A stretch of DNA of 46,911 bases from Clostridiales bacterium (GCA_012800055.1 JAAZKA010000053.1:1-46911), one strand, 5' to 3'; numbered from the stretch's first letter, positions 1-9,128 are shown. Notes: generated by a model from the sequence alone, not told the origin. Numbers and translations are program-made.

Positions 1-432
1 AATCCACTCCGGCTCGATCGCCCACAGCATATACGACTGGTCTTTTGTCTTCGCCATCGCGAGGGCCGGCGCGTCTTCAAATTCGACGATGCGCGCATAG
101 TGACCGGTCGCGACTGTGCGCGCGCCGATCTCGTCTGCAGTATCAAACAGCATCCGCAGCTTCACCCGACGGTTGCACATGACACATGGGTTCGGGGTCA
201 GCCCCTCCATGTACGCCCGGCAGAACGGTTCGACAACCTCCTGCTCGAACGCCGCGCGGACATTGCGGATGAGCAGCGGGATGCCGAGGGTTCGGGCGGT
301 ATCCATCGCGGCGTCGGGAGAGCCGGAGCCGGTGTCAAGATAGACGCCGGTGACATCGTAGCCCGCGCGGAGAAGTTCCGCCGCAAGGGATGAATCGACC
401 CCGCCGGAGATTCCAAGAATGAGCTTTTCCAT
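1..432 (-). CDS. mnmA: tRNA-specific 2-thiouridylase MnmA, N-terminal part (runs off the window)
   Basis: This enzyme makes the 2-thio group of uridine 34 in tRNA-Lys, -Glu and -Gln, using ATP and a persulfide relay. The first 144 codons are visible. They show the PP-loop SGGVDSS at residues 9-15, the TPNPCVMCNR motif carrying the first catalytic cysteine (about residue 87), TGHYAR, and KDQSYML, which are MnmA signatures. The ATG at 432-430 lies one base beyond the stop codon of the upstream ABC transporter gene (TGA at 436-434), so the gene is translationally coupled to that pair. The C-terminal half with the second catalytic cysteine is outside the window. The identification is firm because of the CxxC-N context; other PP-loop enzymes (ThiI, TilS) lack it. 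Confidence 0.93.
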   Translation of the reverse strand, partial: MEKLILGISGGVDSSLAAELLRAGYDVTGVYLDTGSGSPDAAMDTARTLGIPLLIRNVRAAFEQEVVEPFCRAYMEGLTPNPCVMCNRRVKLRMLFDTADEIGARTVATGHYARIVEFEDAPALAMAKTKDQSYMLWAIEPEWI

Positions 433-433
433 A

Positions 434-2272
434 TCAATCCGTCTCCAGACCATCCTCGCCGAACTGCGAGGTATACATACGGTAGTAGGTCCCTTGTGCC
501 GCCATAAGCGCATCGTGGCGTCCGCGCTCAACAATCTCGCCATTGTCGACGACAAAGATGCAGTCGGCGTCACGGATGGTGCCAAGGCGGTGGGCGATGA
601 CGAAGGTGGTGCGGTCGCGCATGAGCTGTGCCATGATGCGCTGGATACGCAGCTCTGTACGTGTATCGACCGACGACGTGGCCTCGTCGAGGATCAGGAT
701 GGGCGGGTCGGAGAGCACCGCGCGTGCCAGGGCGAGAAGCTGCCGTTGACCGGCAGAGAGGTTGCCGCCGTTGTCCGCAACCTCGGTGTTATAGCCGTCG
801 CGCAGACGCGTGATAAAGCGGTCAGCACCGGCGACACGTGCGGCCTCTTTGACTTCGTCGTCCGTTGCCTCGAGACGTCCGTAGCGGATGTTGTCCATGA
901 TCGTCCCGCCGAACAGGTAGGTCTCCTGCAGGACTACGCCGAAGGTGGAACGAATGCTGTCGCGGGTATAGTCGCGCAGATCGCGTCCGTCGACGGTGAT
1001 CGAGCCGCCGGTAACGTCGTAGAAGCGTGTCAGGAGATTGATGATCGTCGTCTTTCCGGCGCCGGTCGGCCCGACGAACGCCGCGCGTGACTTCGCCGGG
1101 ACCGTAAAGCTCACATGCTTCAATACCGGCGTATCGGGACGGTAGCCGAAGCTCACGTCCGTGAATACCACCTCGCCCGACGGATTCGTAAGCGGGATGG
1201 ACTCCGGACGGTCGGGGATTTCCTCCGCCTCGCTCATTACGTCAAACACGCGCTCCGCTCCGGCAATCGCGGACAGGAAGGTGTTGTACGTATTGGCAAT
1301 CTCATTGAGCGGCCGCACAAACTGCTTGGTCAGCGACACAAACGCCGCGATGGTGCCGAGCGTCACGTAACCTCTGAGCGCGAGGAAGCCGCCGACCGCC
1401 GAGACCAGCACGAAGCCGAAGTTGTTGATGACGTTGAGCAGCGGCATGATCGACGACGACCACACATGCGCCCGTGTTCCGACGTCGCGCAGACGTTCAT
1501 TCTCCTCATCGAACTGCCGCGCGACCTGTTCCTCCTGACCGTACGCGCGCACCGTCTCGATGCCCGTGATGGTTTCCTCGATGTGAGAGTTGAGCATCCC
1601 GAGTGCGAACTGCTGCTTTTTGAACAGCGGTCCGGTGCGCTTGGTGACGACGCGGGTGAGAAAGTAGATCAGCGGCACGGTAAAGAGAACCACACACGCA
1701 AGGATGGGGCTTTTGATGAACATCGCCGCGAGCGTACCGGAGACCGTGAGGATACCGGTGATCAGCTGCAGCGCAGCCTGCCCGACCGAGCCGGAGATTG
1801 TGTCCATGTCGTTGGTAAGACGGCTCATGATGTCGCCGGATTCGTGGCTGTCGAAGAACCACAGCGGCAGCTTCTGGAGCTTCGCGAACATCTCGCGCCG
1901 CAGCCGGTTGACGAACGTCTGGGACAGTCCCGCCATGATGAACTCGCGCAGGAAGATCAGACTGACGTCGGTGAAGTAAACGACCGCGAGGATGATGAGC
2001 GTATTGCGCAGGGCGCCGAAGTTAACCTCGCCGGGATTGACGCCCATCGCGTCAATCGCCGCACCGGACAGCAGCGGGATGATGATGCTCGCGCCGGAGA
2101 TGACGAGCACGATGCCCGAGACCCACAAGAGCCTCCCGCGCAGGCCGGCCATGTACTTCCACAGCATCCCCATTGTCCCTTTGAAGTCGTGGGGTTTCTG
2201 CACGGGCATCCCGCGCCTCGGGCCGCCGCCGCGTCCGATCGACGCGTTCGCGTTGGACTGCATCTTATCCAT
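434..2272 (-). CDS. ABC exporter half-transporter with canonical nucleotide-binding site (heterodimer partner B)
   Basis: This 612-residue type IV ABC exporter subunit has an N-terminal transmembrane domain (about residues 40-335) followed by an ATPase domain. Walker A is GPTGAGKTT, the signature is LSAGQRQ and Walker B ends ILILDEATSSVD with the catalytic glutamate present. The first 35 residues are basic and glycine-rich (GRGGGPRRG) and look cytosolic. It overlaps the upstream partner gene by 8 bases, as expected for a co-translated heterodimer. The family exports lipids, drugs or peptides; the substrate cannot be told from sequence. The intact Walker B, in contrast to the partner, makes this the subunit that carries the consensus catalytic site motifs. 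Confidence 0.93.
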   Translation of the reverse strand: MDKMQSNANASIGRGGGPRRGMPVQKPHDFKGTMGMLWKYMAGLRGRLLWVSGIVLVISGASIIIPLLSGAAIDAMGVNPGEVNFGALRNTLIILAVVYFTDVSLIFLREFIMAGLSQTFVNRLRREMFAKLQKLPLWFFDSHESGDIMSRLTNDMDTISGSVGQAALQLITGILTVSGTLAAMFIKSPILACVVLFTVPLIYFLTRVVTKRTGPLFKKQQFALGMLNSHIEETITGIETVRAYGQEEQVARQFDEENERLRDVGTRAHVWSSSIMPLLNVINNFGFVLVSAVGGFLALRGYVTLGTIAAFVSLTKQFVRPLNEIANTYNTFLSAIAGAERVFDVMSEAEEIPDRPESIPLTNPSGEVVFTDVSFGYRPDTPVLKHVSFTVPAKSRAAFVGPTGAGKTTIINLLTRFYDVTGGSITVDGRDLRDYTRDSIRSTFGVVLQETYLFGGTIMDNIRYGRLEATDDEVKEAARVAGADRFITRLRDGYNTEVADNGGNLSAGQRQLLALARAVLSDPPILILDEATSSVDTRTELRIQRIMAQLMRDRTTFVIAHRLGTIRDADCIFVVDNGEIVERGRHDALMAAQGTYYRMYTSQFGEDGLETD

Positions 2273-4025
2273 GGACGACCGCCTCCGTTCCGCCCGCTGC
2301 GTTCTGCAGCGCGTCCCTGCCGTACTGCGACAGATAGATGTCGCGGTAGACCGCGCAGGTTTTGAGAAGCTCTGCGTGAGTGCCGAAGCCGACGCCCTCG
2401 CCGTCGTCGAGAACCAGGATCTTGTCGCAGTCGCGGATCGAGCTGATTTTCTGCGACACGATCAGACACCCGCAATTCTCCGACACGTCTCTGAGATAAT
2501 TGCGGATGCTCGCCTCGGTGAGCGCGTCGACCGCCGATAAGCAGTCGTCCAGGATGAGGATACGCGGGTTTTTGATCAGCGCGCGGGCGATGGCGACACG
2601 CTGCCGTTGTCCGCCGGAGAGGTTGACGCCCGAGTGCCCGAGCATCGTGTCATAGCCCTCCTTGAAGCTGCGGATGAAGGTGTCCGCGCAGGCGACGCGC
2701 GCGGCCTCCTCGAGTTCCGCGTCGGTGGCGTTCTCACGTCCCCAGCGCAGGTTCTCGCGGATGGTGCCGGTAAAGAGCATCACACGCTGCGGCACGACCG
2801 CAAGGTGTCTGCGCACCTCTTTGGGGTCCGACTGCGTGACGTCCGCGCCGAAGATGCGCACCGTTCCCTCGGTCGGCTCGTAGAATTGCAGCACCAGCGA
2901 AATGAGCGTCGTCTTGCCGGCACCGGTCGCGCCGATGACGCCGACGCGCTCGCCGACGCCGCAGGTGAAGCTGACGTTTCTGAGCGCCGGACGTCCGGTG
3001 GCATTTTTATACGAGAAACCGACGTTTTCGAACACGATCCCCTGCGTTTCGTCGAGCTTCGGCGCGTTGACGGGCACTCTGAGCGACTCGGCGTTCACAA
3101 TCTCGGTGAGCCGCTGTGCCGACGCCTTCGAGCGGACAATGCGCTGGAAGATGTTGGAGAACATGTTCAGCGCGTGCAGTATCTGCGTCATGTACGACAC
3201 AAACGCGATGATCTGGCCGGTGTGCATGATGCCCTCGTTGACATAGATGCCGCCCTCCCAGTAGAGGATGACAATGCCGACGTAGATGACGAACGTGACG
3301 GCGGGGTTGAAGATTGCCATGACGCGGGAAGCGAAGACAGACTTGCGCTTCAAATCCTCGTTCGGGACGTTGAAGCGGTTGACCTCGAATCCGAAACGGT
3401 TGAACGCCTTGACGACGCGGATACCGGAGAGGTACTCGCGGATGACGGTGTTGACGCTGTCGAGTGCGGACTGCACGCGGGAAAAGAGCGGGAAGCCGTA
3501 CTTAATATTGACGGCGATCATGACAAAGATGACGGCGGTGGCGATGATGGGGATGAGCGCAAGGGTCGCGTTGAGCCGCCAGGCCATGATGATGCCGCCG
3601 ATGCAGAGGATGGGCGCTTTGATGCACACGCGCATCAGCCCCATTGTCATATTCTGAAGCTGAGTGATGTCGTTGGTGACGCGCGTCATCAGTGTTCCCG
3701 CACCGAAGCGGTTGAGCTCATCGGGCGTGAGGGACTGAATCTTTTTGTAGAGGTCGGCGCGCATGTAGTAGGCAAACCACTGCGAGCCACGCGTGGAGAG
3801 GACATTGCGTCCGAAAGCTGCACCGGCGTAGAACAGAACCGCCAGCAGCATCACCGCCGATGTCCGCAGCACATAGACCATGTCTCCGTTCGCGACGCCC
3901 ACGTCCAGGATATCGGCCATCAGCGTGGGCTGAATCAGCTCCACCCCCGATTCAACGCACATGCACATAACCGAGAAGATGAAGTAGGGCAGAATCATCC
4001 TGATGTATTTCCAATATAGGCGCAA
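2265..4025 (-). CDS. ABC exporter half-transporter with degenerate Walker B (heterodimer partner A)
   Basis: Fused membrane domain and ATPase, about 586 residues. Walker A is GATGAGKTTL and the signature is LSGGQRQR, but Walker B reads LILDDCLSAVD, with aspartate where the catalytic glutamate normally sits. The same D-D-C substitution marks the degenerate site of heterodimeric exporters such as TM287/288 and BmrCD. I chose the TTG start at 4025 because GGGAGGA at 4039-4033 sits about 8 bases upstream and the product then begins MRLYWKYIRM, the usual exporter start. An in-frame ATG at 4064 has no good ribosome binding site. It overlaps the downstream partner by 8 bases. The substrate is unknown. 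Confidence 0.9.
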   Translation of the reverse strand: MRLYWKYIRMILPYFIFSVMCMCVESGVELIQPTLMADILDVGVANGDMVYVLRTSAVMLLAVLFYAGAAFGRNVLSTRGSQWFAYYMRADLYKKIQSLTPDELNRFGAGTLMTRVTNDITQLQNMTMGLMRVCIKAPILCIGGIIMAWRLNATLALIPIIATAVIFVMIAVNIKYGFPLFSRVQSALDSVNTVIREYLSGIRVVKAFNRFGFEVNRFNVPNEDLKRKSVFASRVMAIFNPAVTFVIYVGIVILYWEGGIYVNEGIMHTGQIIAFVSYMTQILHALNMFSNIFQRIVRSKASAQRLTEIVNAESLRVPVNAPKLDETQGIVFENVGFSYKNATGRPALRNVSFTCGVGERVGVIGATGAGKTTLISLVLQFYEPTEGTVRIFGADVTQSDPKEVRRHLAVVPQRVMLFTGTIRENLRWGRENATDAELEEAARVACADTFIRSFKEGYDTMLGHSGVNLSGGQRQRVAIARALIKNPRILILDDCLSAVDALTEASIRNYLRDVSENCGCLIVSQKISSIRDCDKILVLDDGEGVGFGTHAELLKTCAVYRDIYLSQYGRDALQNAAGGTEAVVHG

Positions 4026-4179
4026 GCGGCATTCCTCCCGTTCTTTCATATTCCCATTGTACATCTCTCTGCGCGAAGGGTATGCAGAGTTTGCGGTTAT
4101 CGGTGTTTTCGGGCAGATGCGCGGTATCGAAGATATCTGCGGCGCATGAGTACATGTCCGTAGCGGAAAATGAACAGCT

Positions 4180-5895
4180 TTATATCCTGCGTTCCTCCGG
4201 TATTTCGACAGTTCCGTCGCACAGATAGATGGGGTTGGTGAGCAGCACGGGGCGACCGTCGGTACGAATCAGCTCCGCGCGGACGACGGTGCACATGCCC
4301 GCGCGGGTGACCTCCAGCGTCTCCGCGAAATCCGCGCCCACCGGACGCTCCGCCGCGCATACGCCGTCGACGATGAACCGCACCGTACCCTCCGTGCCGC
4401 CGCTCACCCGGAACGTCACCGTGAGCGCGTCGATACGAACCGCCTGTCCCATGCGCACTGCGGTGCCCGCGCAGTCCGCGTCATATTCCGCTGTCCCTTG
4501 GAACGCCGCCGGGTCACCAAAGAACATCCGTCCCGCCTTCATCGACGCCGTAAAGCCCGCCTCGGTGCCGTCGCCCCAGATAAAGCCGCAGTAATTGTTG
4601 CCGTCGAACCAGTCCGCCCTACATGTATGCGCATCGGAGTCGCCGTAGCCGGTGACGAACACGCCCGCCATGCCGATCGCGTCCCAGATGCGCAGGTGGT
4701 CGGCCATCGAGAAGCCCGCGCGTCCTTCGACAAAGCCGACCTCTATCAGATCCGCGCCGTAAACGCGTTCGTGCGCCAGACGTTCGGACTCAAAGCGGAT
4801 CACCTGCTCACGCTGCTCGTCGGTCATTTTGAACGCACCGTAGGACGCCATCGGATGGTTCAGCGAAATCAGTCCGCCGTGCGCACGCACATGCGCGACC
4901 GCCTCCGCGCGCGTAACCTTGTAACCGCGCTCCGCGTAGTTGATGATCGGCACCGTCGTCGAGAAGCAGTTCATGTCCCCGCCGATTCCCGAAATCTCTG
5001 CCGCGACAAACGGCGTGATATCAAACCGCGCGCCGAGCTCCCGCGCGAGCTTTGCCTGCTCCCGCCGCGCATCATTCCACGCGTACCGCGCCTCTTTCGA
5101 TACGTCGTCGATATACACCTCGACCGGCTCGCCGCAGCTCTCAAGGGTTATCGAAAACCCGCCGAAGACGTTGTCCATGCCGCCCTCCGCGTGTACCGCC
5201 GGGTTGATGCACAGTTCCCGCCAGCCGTCTCCGGAGCAGGGCAACGCAACCTCGCCGGGCTCCGCACGACCCATCACATAGCTCACCGCAGCCTCGTGCC
5301 AGTCCGGCGGACGCTGCGACAACCATATCCGAAGCGTCAGACGCGCGTGATTGCCAAGCGGTTTCGGGATGCGCACCCACAGCCGCAGCGTCACGACAGA
5401 CGTCAGTGCCGTCTGGTCGCGCTTGCCGCTCGCCGCCCAGTCCGCCGTAACCTTCCGCCACGCGCCGTCCGTACCCGACGCGCTCAGCCGCATGCAGCAG
5501 TTCCCCGTATGCGGCGCGTCTTCGGACAACTCGCCCGCGCAGCCGTCATCCGCCGTGATGCGGAAACCGTCCGTCCAGGGCTTGACGTAGCGGCGGGAAA
5601 TCTGCGCAATCTGCGTCTCATTGAGCTCAAAGCCCGCCTGCTGCGCCACGCCGACCGCGTATGCAAGCCTGGACGCAACATCCTCACCCGGACGCTCATC
5701 GAGCAGTTTGCCTTTCTCGAAGTCATATCCGCACGCCTCGTACTTTTTCGGTCCCATGCGCGTGTCGTGGTCGGTGAACCACATATAGTGGATTCCCAGC
5801 CGATGGGCGTTGTACATCTGCCCCTCCATGCTCGCTTCTCTCTCGTGGATGCTGTGGATGTGCATGGGAATCGCATGATAGGCTAAGTTTTCCAT
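4180..5895 (-). CDS. PHP-domain metallohydrolase (CehA/McbA-like) with a large internal insert
   Basis: 571-residue protein built on a polymerase-and-histidinol-phosphatase (PHP) fold. The N-terminal metal ligands are HIH (residues 12-14) and TDHD (41-44). The remaining ligands come much later: AAEISG near 300, SLNHP near 350 and GDSDAH near 445. Between them (about residues 105-285) is a beta-rich stretch without metal motifs that resembles a carbohydrate-binding jelly roll inserted into the fold. No signal peptide is visible, so it is probably cytosolic. CehA/McbA relatives hydrolyse esters and carbamates, but many family members are uncharacterised. It has a GGGAGGAAG ribosome binding site and overlaps the end of the metallophosphoesterase gene by 13 bases. 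Confidence 0.8.
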   Translation of the reverse strand: MENLAYHAIPMHIHSIHEREASMEGQMYNAHRLGIHYMWFTDHDTRMGPKKYEACGYDFEKGKLLDERPGEDVASRLAYAVGVAQQAGFELNETQIAQISRRYVKPWTDGFRITADDGCAGELSEDAPHTGNCCMRLSASGTDGAWRKVTADWAASGKRDQTALTSVVTLRLWVRIPKPLGNHARLTLRIWLSQRPPDWHEAAVSYVMGRAEPGEVALPCSGDGWRELCINPAVHAEGGMDNVFGGFSITLESCGEPVEVYIDDVSKEARYAWNDARREQAKLARELGARFDITPFVAAEISGIGGDMNCFSTTVPIINYAERGYKVTRAEAVAHVRAHGGLISLNHPMASYGAFKMTDEQREQVIRFESERLAHERVYGADLIEVGFVEGRAGFSMADHLRIWDAIGMAGVFVTGYGDSDAHTCRADWFDGNNYCGFIWGDGTEAGFTASMKAGRMFFGDPAAFQGTAEYDADCAGTAVRMGQAVRIDALTVTFRVSGGTEGTVRFIVDGVCAAERPVGADFAETLEVTRAGMCTVVRAELIRTDGRPVLLTNPIYLCDGTVEIPEERRI

Positions 5896-6422
5896 ACTTC
5901 CTCCCGTATGCGATACAGTTCCGGCTGGTCTATATACTTAACCGTGCACTGGGGCAGTGTGATGACATGTGCGGTGAGGTTTGCGTTGAGATAGAGCCGC
6001 TGCGGGGTATTGTCACGGCGGCGGCGTGTCTCGGCGGTATAGCCGTGGCCGTAGAGCGTGATGCGCGCAGGGCGGGTATAGCTGCCGGGAACATGCGTCA
6101 GGCAGACAGTCACACCCTCGAGCGTGAGGAGTGTATCCGGCGTCACGACTTTTGCCCACGGTGCGCGTCGTGCGATCTCATCGGGAAGGTCATTGTTCCC
6201 CGGGCAGATGTAGGTCTCCCGCGCGCCGGAGCGCTCCATCACCGCGAGGATGACAGAAAGCCCCGCGAGGTATTCCTTCCGCACCGGCAGCCGTCCGACC
6301 TTCACGTCGTCCACCATATCGCCGGTATGGATAAGGATATCCGGACGAACCCGCCGGATGAGCGCGTCGAAATACGGTACCTTCGCGCGCGGCGTGTCGC
6401 TGATGTGCAGCAGCGTCGTCAT
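5883..6422 (-). CDS. Calcineurin-like metallophosphoesterase with altered metal ligands
   Basis: 179-residue protein with the order of motifs of a calcineurin-like phosphoesterase: ISDTP (residues 7-11), GDMVDD (about 34-39), GNND (about 79-82), LTHVPG and YGHGYT. In canonical enzymes (YfcE/MJ0936 type) the first motif is DxH and the last is GHxH. Here the first histidine is proline and the last is tyrosine, so two bimetal ligands appear lost. It may be a weak enzyme, use other ligands, or bind rather than cut. It lies 16 bases after prfA and overlaps the PHP gene, which suggests a common task. The start at 6422 has AGAGAGGTGA upstream. Confidence 0.75.
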   Translation of the reverse strand: MTTLLHISDTPRAKVPYFDALIRRVRPDILIHTGDMVDDVKVGRLPVRKEYLAGLSVILAVMERSGARETYICPGNNDLPDEIARRAPWAKVVTPDTLLTLEGVTVCLTHVPGSYTRPARITLYGHGYTAETRRRRDNTPQRLYLNANLTAHVITLPQCTVKYIDQPELYRIREEVWKT

Positions 6423-6438
6423 ACGGTCACCTCTCTGA

Positions 6439-7509
6439 TCACGCGTTTTCGGTACGCAGACGTTCCGCCTGGTCTGCCATGACGAGCGCGTCGATCAGCT
6501 CATCGAGGTCGCCGGCGAGAATCTGGTCAAGCTTATAGAGCGTCAGGTTGATGCGGTGGTCGGTCACACGGCTCTGTGCGTAGTTATAGGTGCGGATGCG
6601 CTCGGAACGGTCGCCTGAGCCGACCATCACGCGCCGCTTCTGCGCAATCTCGGCGGTCTGCTTCTCGCGTTCCTGCTCGAGGAGCTTCGAACGCAGAATC
6701 TTCATCGCACGGTCGCGGTTTTTATACTGACTGCGTTCCTCCTGGCACTCAACGACCAGACCCGTCGGCAGGTGCGTGATGCGGATGGCGCTTTCGGTCT
6801 TGTTGACGTGCTGACCGCCCGCGCCGGAGCTGCGGTAGGTATCGATCTGCAGCTCGTTCGGTGCGATTTCAAGCTCCACCTCATCGGCCTCCGGCAGCAC
6901 CGCCACCGATGCCGCCGACGTGTGGATGCGTCCGCCCGCCTCCGTCTCCGGTACGCGCTGTACCCGGTGGACACCCGACTCGAACTTGAAACGGGAGTAC
7001 GCGCCGTCGCCGATCACCATGAAGCAGATCTCCTTGATTCCGTTCATCTCGGTGGCGCTTTCGTTTATCACCTCGATCTTATACCGCTTGCTCTCGGCGT
7101 ACATTGAGTACATGCGGTAGAGGACGGCTGCGAACAGCGCGGCCTCCTCCCCGCCGACACCGCCGCGGATCTCCACAATGACGTTGCGGTCATCGTTGGG
7201 ATCACGCGGCAGCAACAGCACCGTCAGTTTCTCCCACAGCACCTCTATATTTTTCTTAGCCTCGTCCAGCTCCTCCTGGGCAAGCTCGCGCATCTCCGCG
7301 TCGAGCGGGCCGTTCAGCAGCTCGAGTGCGCCGTCGGCGTCCTGCTTTACACGCTTCCAGTTGCGGTACGCATCGACTACCGCCGTAAGGTCCTTCTGCT
7401 CCTTGGCAAGTTTCGCCATACGCTCGGGGTCGGAGTAGACCTCCGGCTCCGTCAGCGCCTGCGCCAGTTCGTCCCAACGGCTCTCCAGCGCGTTCAGTTT
7501 TTCTTCCAT
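6439..7509 (-). CDS. prfA: Peptide chain release factor 1
   Basis: Class I release factor that reads UAA and UAG stop codons and triggers peptidyl-tRNA hydrolysis on the ribosome. The 356-residue length is typical. The catalytic GGQ loop is seen in [17 protein letters not shown], and the anticodon-like PxT element is PET in [15 protein letters not shown], which distinguishes RF1 from RF2 (SPF). AAGGAG lies 10 bases before the ATG at 7509. The usual Firmicute partner prmC, which methylates the GGQ glutamine, is not the next gene; a metallophosphoesterase follows at 16 bases. Confidence 0.97.
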   Translation of the reverse strand: MEEKLNALESRWDELAQALTEPEVYSDPERMAKLAKEQKDLTAVVDAYRNWKRVKQDADGALELLNGPLDAEMRELAQEELDEAKKNIEVLWEKLTVLLLPRDPNDDRNVIVEIRGGVGGEEAALFAAVLYRMYSMYAESKRYKIEVINESATEMNGIKEICFMVIGDGAYSRFKFESGVHRVQRVPETEAGGRIHTSAASVAVLPEADEVELEIAPNELQIDTYRSSGAGGQHVNKTESAIRITHLPTGLVVECQEERSQYKNRDRAMKILRSKLLEQEREKQTAEIAQKRRVMVGSGDRSERIRTYNYAQSRVTDHRINLTLYKLDQILAGDLDELIDALVMADQAERLRTENA

Positions 7510-7546
7510 ATATCGGGTTCTCCTTATTTATTAACTCATTGGCGTA

Positions 7547-8080
7547 TTACCGGAACGCCTTGCTCAGAATGGGGAATGCGACAAAAAACACCGCAATCCC
7601 GGCGGCACTCTGGATGGCGTTCATCAAAAGACCTGCAATCCCGGCCGCGACGCCGTAGAGCACCATGTCGGCGATAAAGTAGCCGGCGATGTTGACCGCG
7701 CCGGCTGCGACAAACGCGGCTCCGAGTATCAGGATGTCCCGCGCGCGGACACTGTCATGTCCTCCGCGCATACGTCTGATGAAGCCGTTTCCGCGGCACA
7801 TCCATGAGACGCAGACGGCCATCAGCGCTTTGATGAGCGCCGTTGCCGGAGCATAGAGCGCGAAGCCCGAAAGGACATCTGCGAGTATTCCGCCGACTGC
7901 GCCCGCGCAAGCTGCATACAGCGGGGGCAGAATCGCCGCCGCCGTGTAGATGAAGCCGTCGCCGAAGTGGATGTACCCGGCGCCGGACATGATGGGAATC
8001 TTCGGGATATAAGTGCCCAGAAAGATCAGCGCCGCGAACAGAGCCGCCTGCGCCATCTGTTTGACCGATGAGGTTTTCAT
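7547..8080 (-). CDS. ECF transporter S component (substrate-binding membrane subunit)
   Basis: 177-residue hydrophobic protein with about six predicted membrane helices. The N-terminal region (AALFAALIFLGTYIP) followed by GAGYIHFGDGFIYTAAAILPP is characteristic of energy-coupling-factor S components of the HmpT/QueT kind, where a G-Y-I-x-x-G-D motif follows the first helix. S components bind a vitamin or precursor and share an ATPase/T module encoded elsewhere. No EcfA or EcfT gene is in the window and no riboswitch is visible upstream, so the substrate is open. It sits between the SanA-like gene and prfA on the same strand with short gaps. Confidence 0.8.
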   Translation of the reverse strand: MKTSSVKQMAQAALFAALIFLGTYIPKIPIMSGAGYIHFGDGFIYTAAAILPPLYAACAGAVGGILADVLSGFALYAPATALIKALMAVCVSWMCRGNGFIRRMRGGHDSVRARDILILGAAFVAAGAVNIAGYFIADMVLYGVAAGIAGLLMNAIQSAAGIAVFFVAFPILSKAFR

Positions 8081-8121
8081 TGCTCTGATGGCTCCTTATG
8101 TGTTATTCCGTATGAGCCTCG

Positions 8122-8904
8122 CTAGCCGAACAGCGCGTGATAACAGATTGCCAGGTATTCCCGGATATAAAGGCTCACCGCGAGACCCGCATTGGGCAGC
8201 GGTGCCGCCAGTGTGCGGACGTTTTCCGCACCGGACTTCTCAAGCTCCCGGATGCAGCGCGGCAGGTGGAACGCATTGGACACCGCGATCACCTGTGCGT
8301 CGGGGACGTTTTCATCGATGAGCGCCATCGCGTAAGCAGCGTTCTCGAAGGTATCCGTGGCGTGCGGCTCAATGAGGATGCGTGCGTTGTCGATGCCATA
8401 GGATACAAGCGTCCTTCGCATTGCCTCGGCCTCGGTGATGCGTTCACCCGGCCCCATGCCGCCCGTCACCACGCACAACGCGCCCGGATGCTCCGCGAGA
8501 TAGCCGTACGCCGTTCGGACGCGCAGCGACAGAAGCTGCGACGGAGTCTCGCCGTTCACGCCCGCGCCGAAGACCACCAATACGGGATGGTTTTCCGTCC
8601 CGTCCGCAGCCGTCCGCGCCGCCATGACGTGAAAACTGATACTCAGCGCAGAAAAGCTCATAAGCCATACCGCGAACAGGATCCAATATGCCCGGACGAT
8701 TCCTTTCGCCCAGCGCTTTCCCGTATGCTCCAGAAACGCTGCCGTAAAAAAGCACAGCGACAATATGAGCACCGCAGCTGTCCCCAAGTCGAAGCGGCCG
8801 ATCAGCACGGTCATCAGCGGAACCGATATCAGCAGCAGACTCGCGAAAAGTGCGGAAAAAACACCGCGTATCTCCCGCCTGTGAGGCATTCCTTTGTCGG
8901 TCAT
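8122..8904 (-). CDS. SanA/YdcF-like DUF218 membrane protein
   Basis: About 260 residues: three predicted membrane helices in the first 95 residues, then a DUF218 domain. Recognisable pieces are VLVVFGAGVNGETPS near the start of the domain, VVTGGMGPGERITEAEAM, a T-F-E-N-A sequence and VSNAFHLPRC, the usual order in SanA/YdcF proteins, which are linked to envelope integrity and bind nucleotides in some cases. The start at 8904 was chosen because GGAGGTG lies 6 bases upstream; an in-frame ATG at 8982 falls inside the promoter. A sigma-A promoter (TTGATT-17-TATAAT) lies directly upstream, so this is probably the first gene of the leftward unit. Confidence 0.82.
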   Translation of the reverse strand: MTDKGMPHRREIRGVFSALFASLLLISVPLMTVLIGRFDLGTAAVLILSLCFFTAAFLEHTGKRWAKGIVRAYWILFAVWLMSFSALSISFHVMAARTAADGTENHPVLVVFGAGVNGETPSQLLSLRVRTAYGYLAEHPGALCVVTGGMGPGERITEAEAMRRTLVSYGIDNARILIEPHATDTFENAAYAMALIDENVPDAQVIAVSNAFHLPRCIRELEKSGAENVRTLAAPLPNAGLAVSLYIREYLAICYHALFG

Positions 8905-8953
8905 TTCCGCACCTCCATCCGTGTTTTGAATCAGAATCGTTAGAATGCTGATT

Positions 8954-8982
8954 ATTATATCACATCCGTTTGAAGGAATCAA
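8954..8982 (-). promoter_or_regulatory. Sigma-A promoter for the leftward SanA-like/ECF/prfA unit
   Basis: On the minus strand TTGATT (8982-8977) and TATAAT (8959-8954) are separated by exactly 17 bases. It points leftward, about 50 bases before the start codon at 8904. Confidence 0.72.
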
Positions 8983-9075
8983 GATTAGAGGCGAGCGGTA
9001 TAATAAAATAAAGACTTTTTATCAGCTGTCGGACAGGTTGGCGGCATAAGAATTTCAGAAATTTCGAAAAAGTTG

Positions 9076-9104
9076 TTGCAACCCGCGCAATTGTTTGGTA
9101 TAAT
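9076..9104 (+). promoter_or_regulatory. Sigma-A promoter for gdpP-rplI-dnaB
   Basis: TTGCAA (9076-9081) and TATAAT (9099-9104) with a 17-base spacer and an extended -10 (TGG directly before TATAAT). It predicts a leader of about 90 bases before gdpP. It is divergent from the promoter at 8954-8982. Confidence 0.75.
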
Positions 9105-9128
9105 TATAAGAACCATCAACAGCATTTG

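Noticed and set aside
1115-2365. A 416-codon plus-strand frame opposite the ABC exporter genes
   Set aside because: Antisense shadow; Arg/His-rich translation and no ribosome binding site.
8970-9004. Another TATAAT at 8999-9004 as a promoter for gdpP
   Set aside because: The nearest -35-like sequence would need a 23-base spacer; the TTGCAA-17-TATAAT at 9076 is far better.
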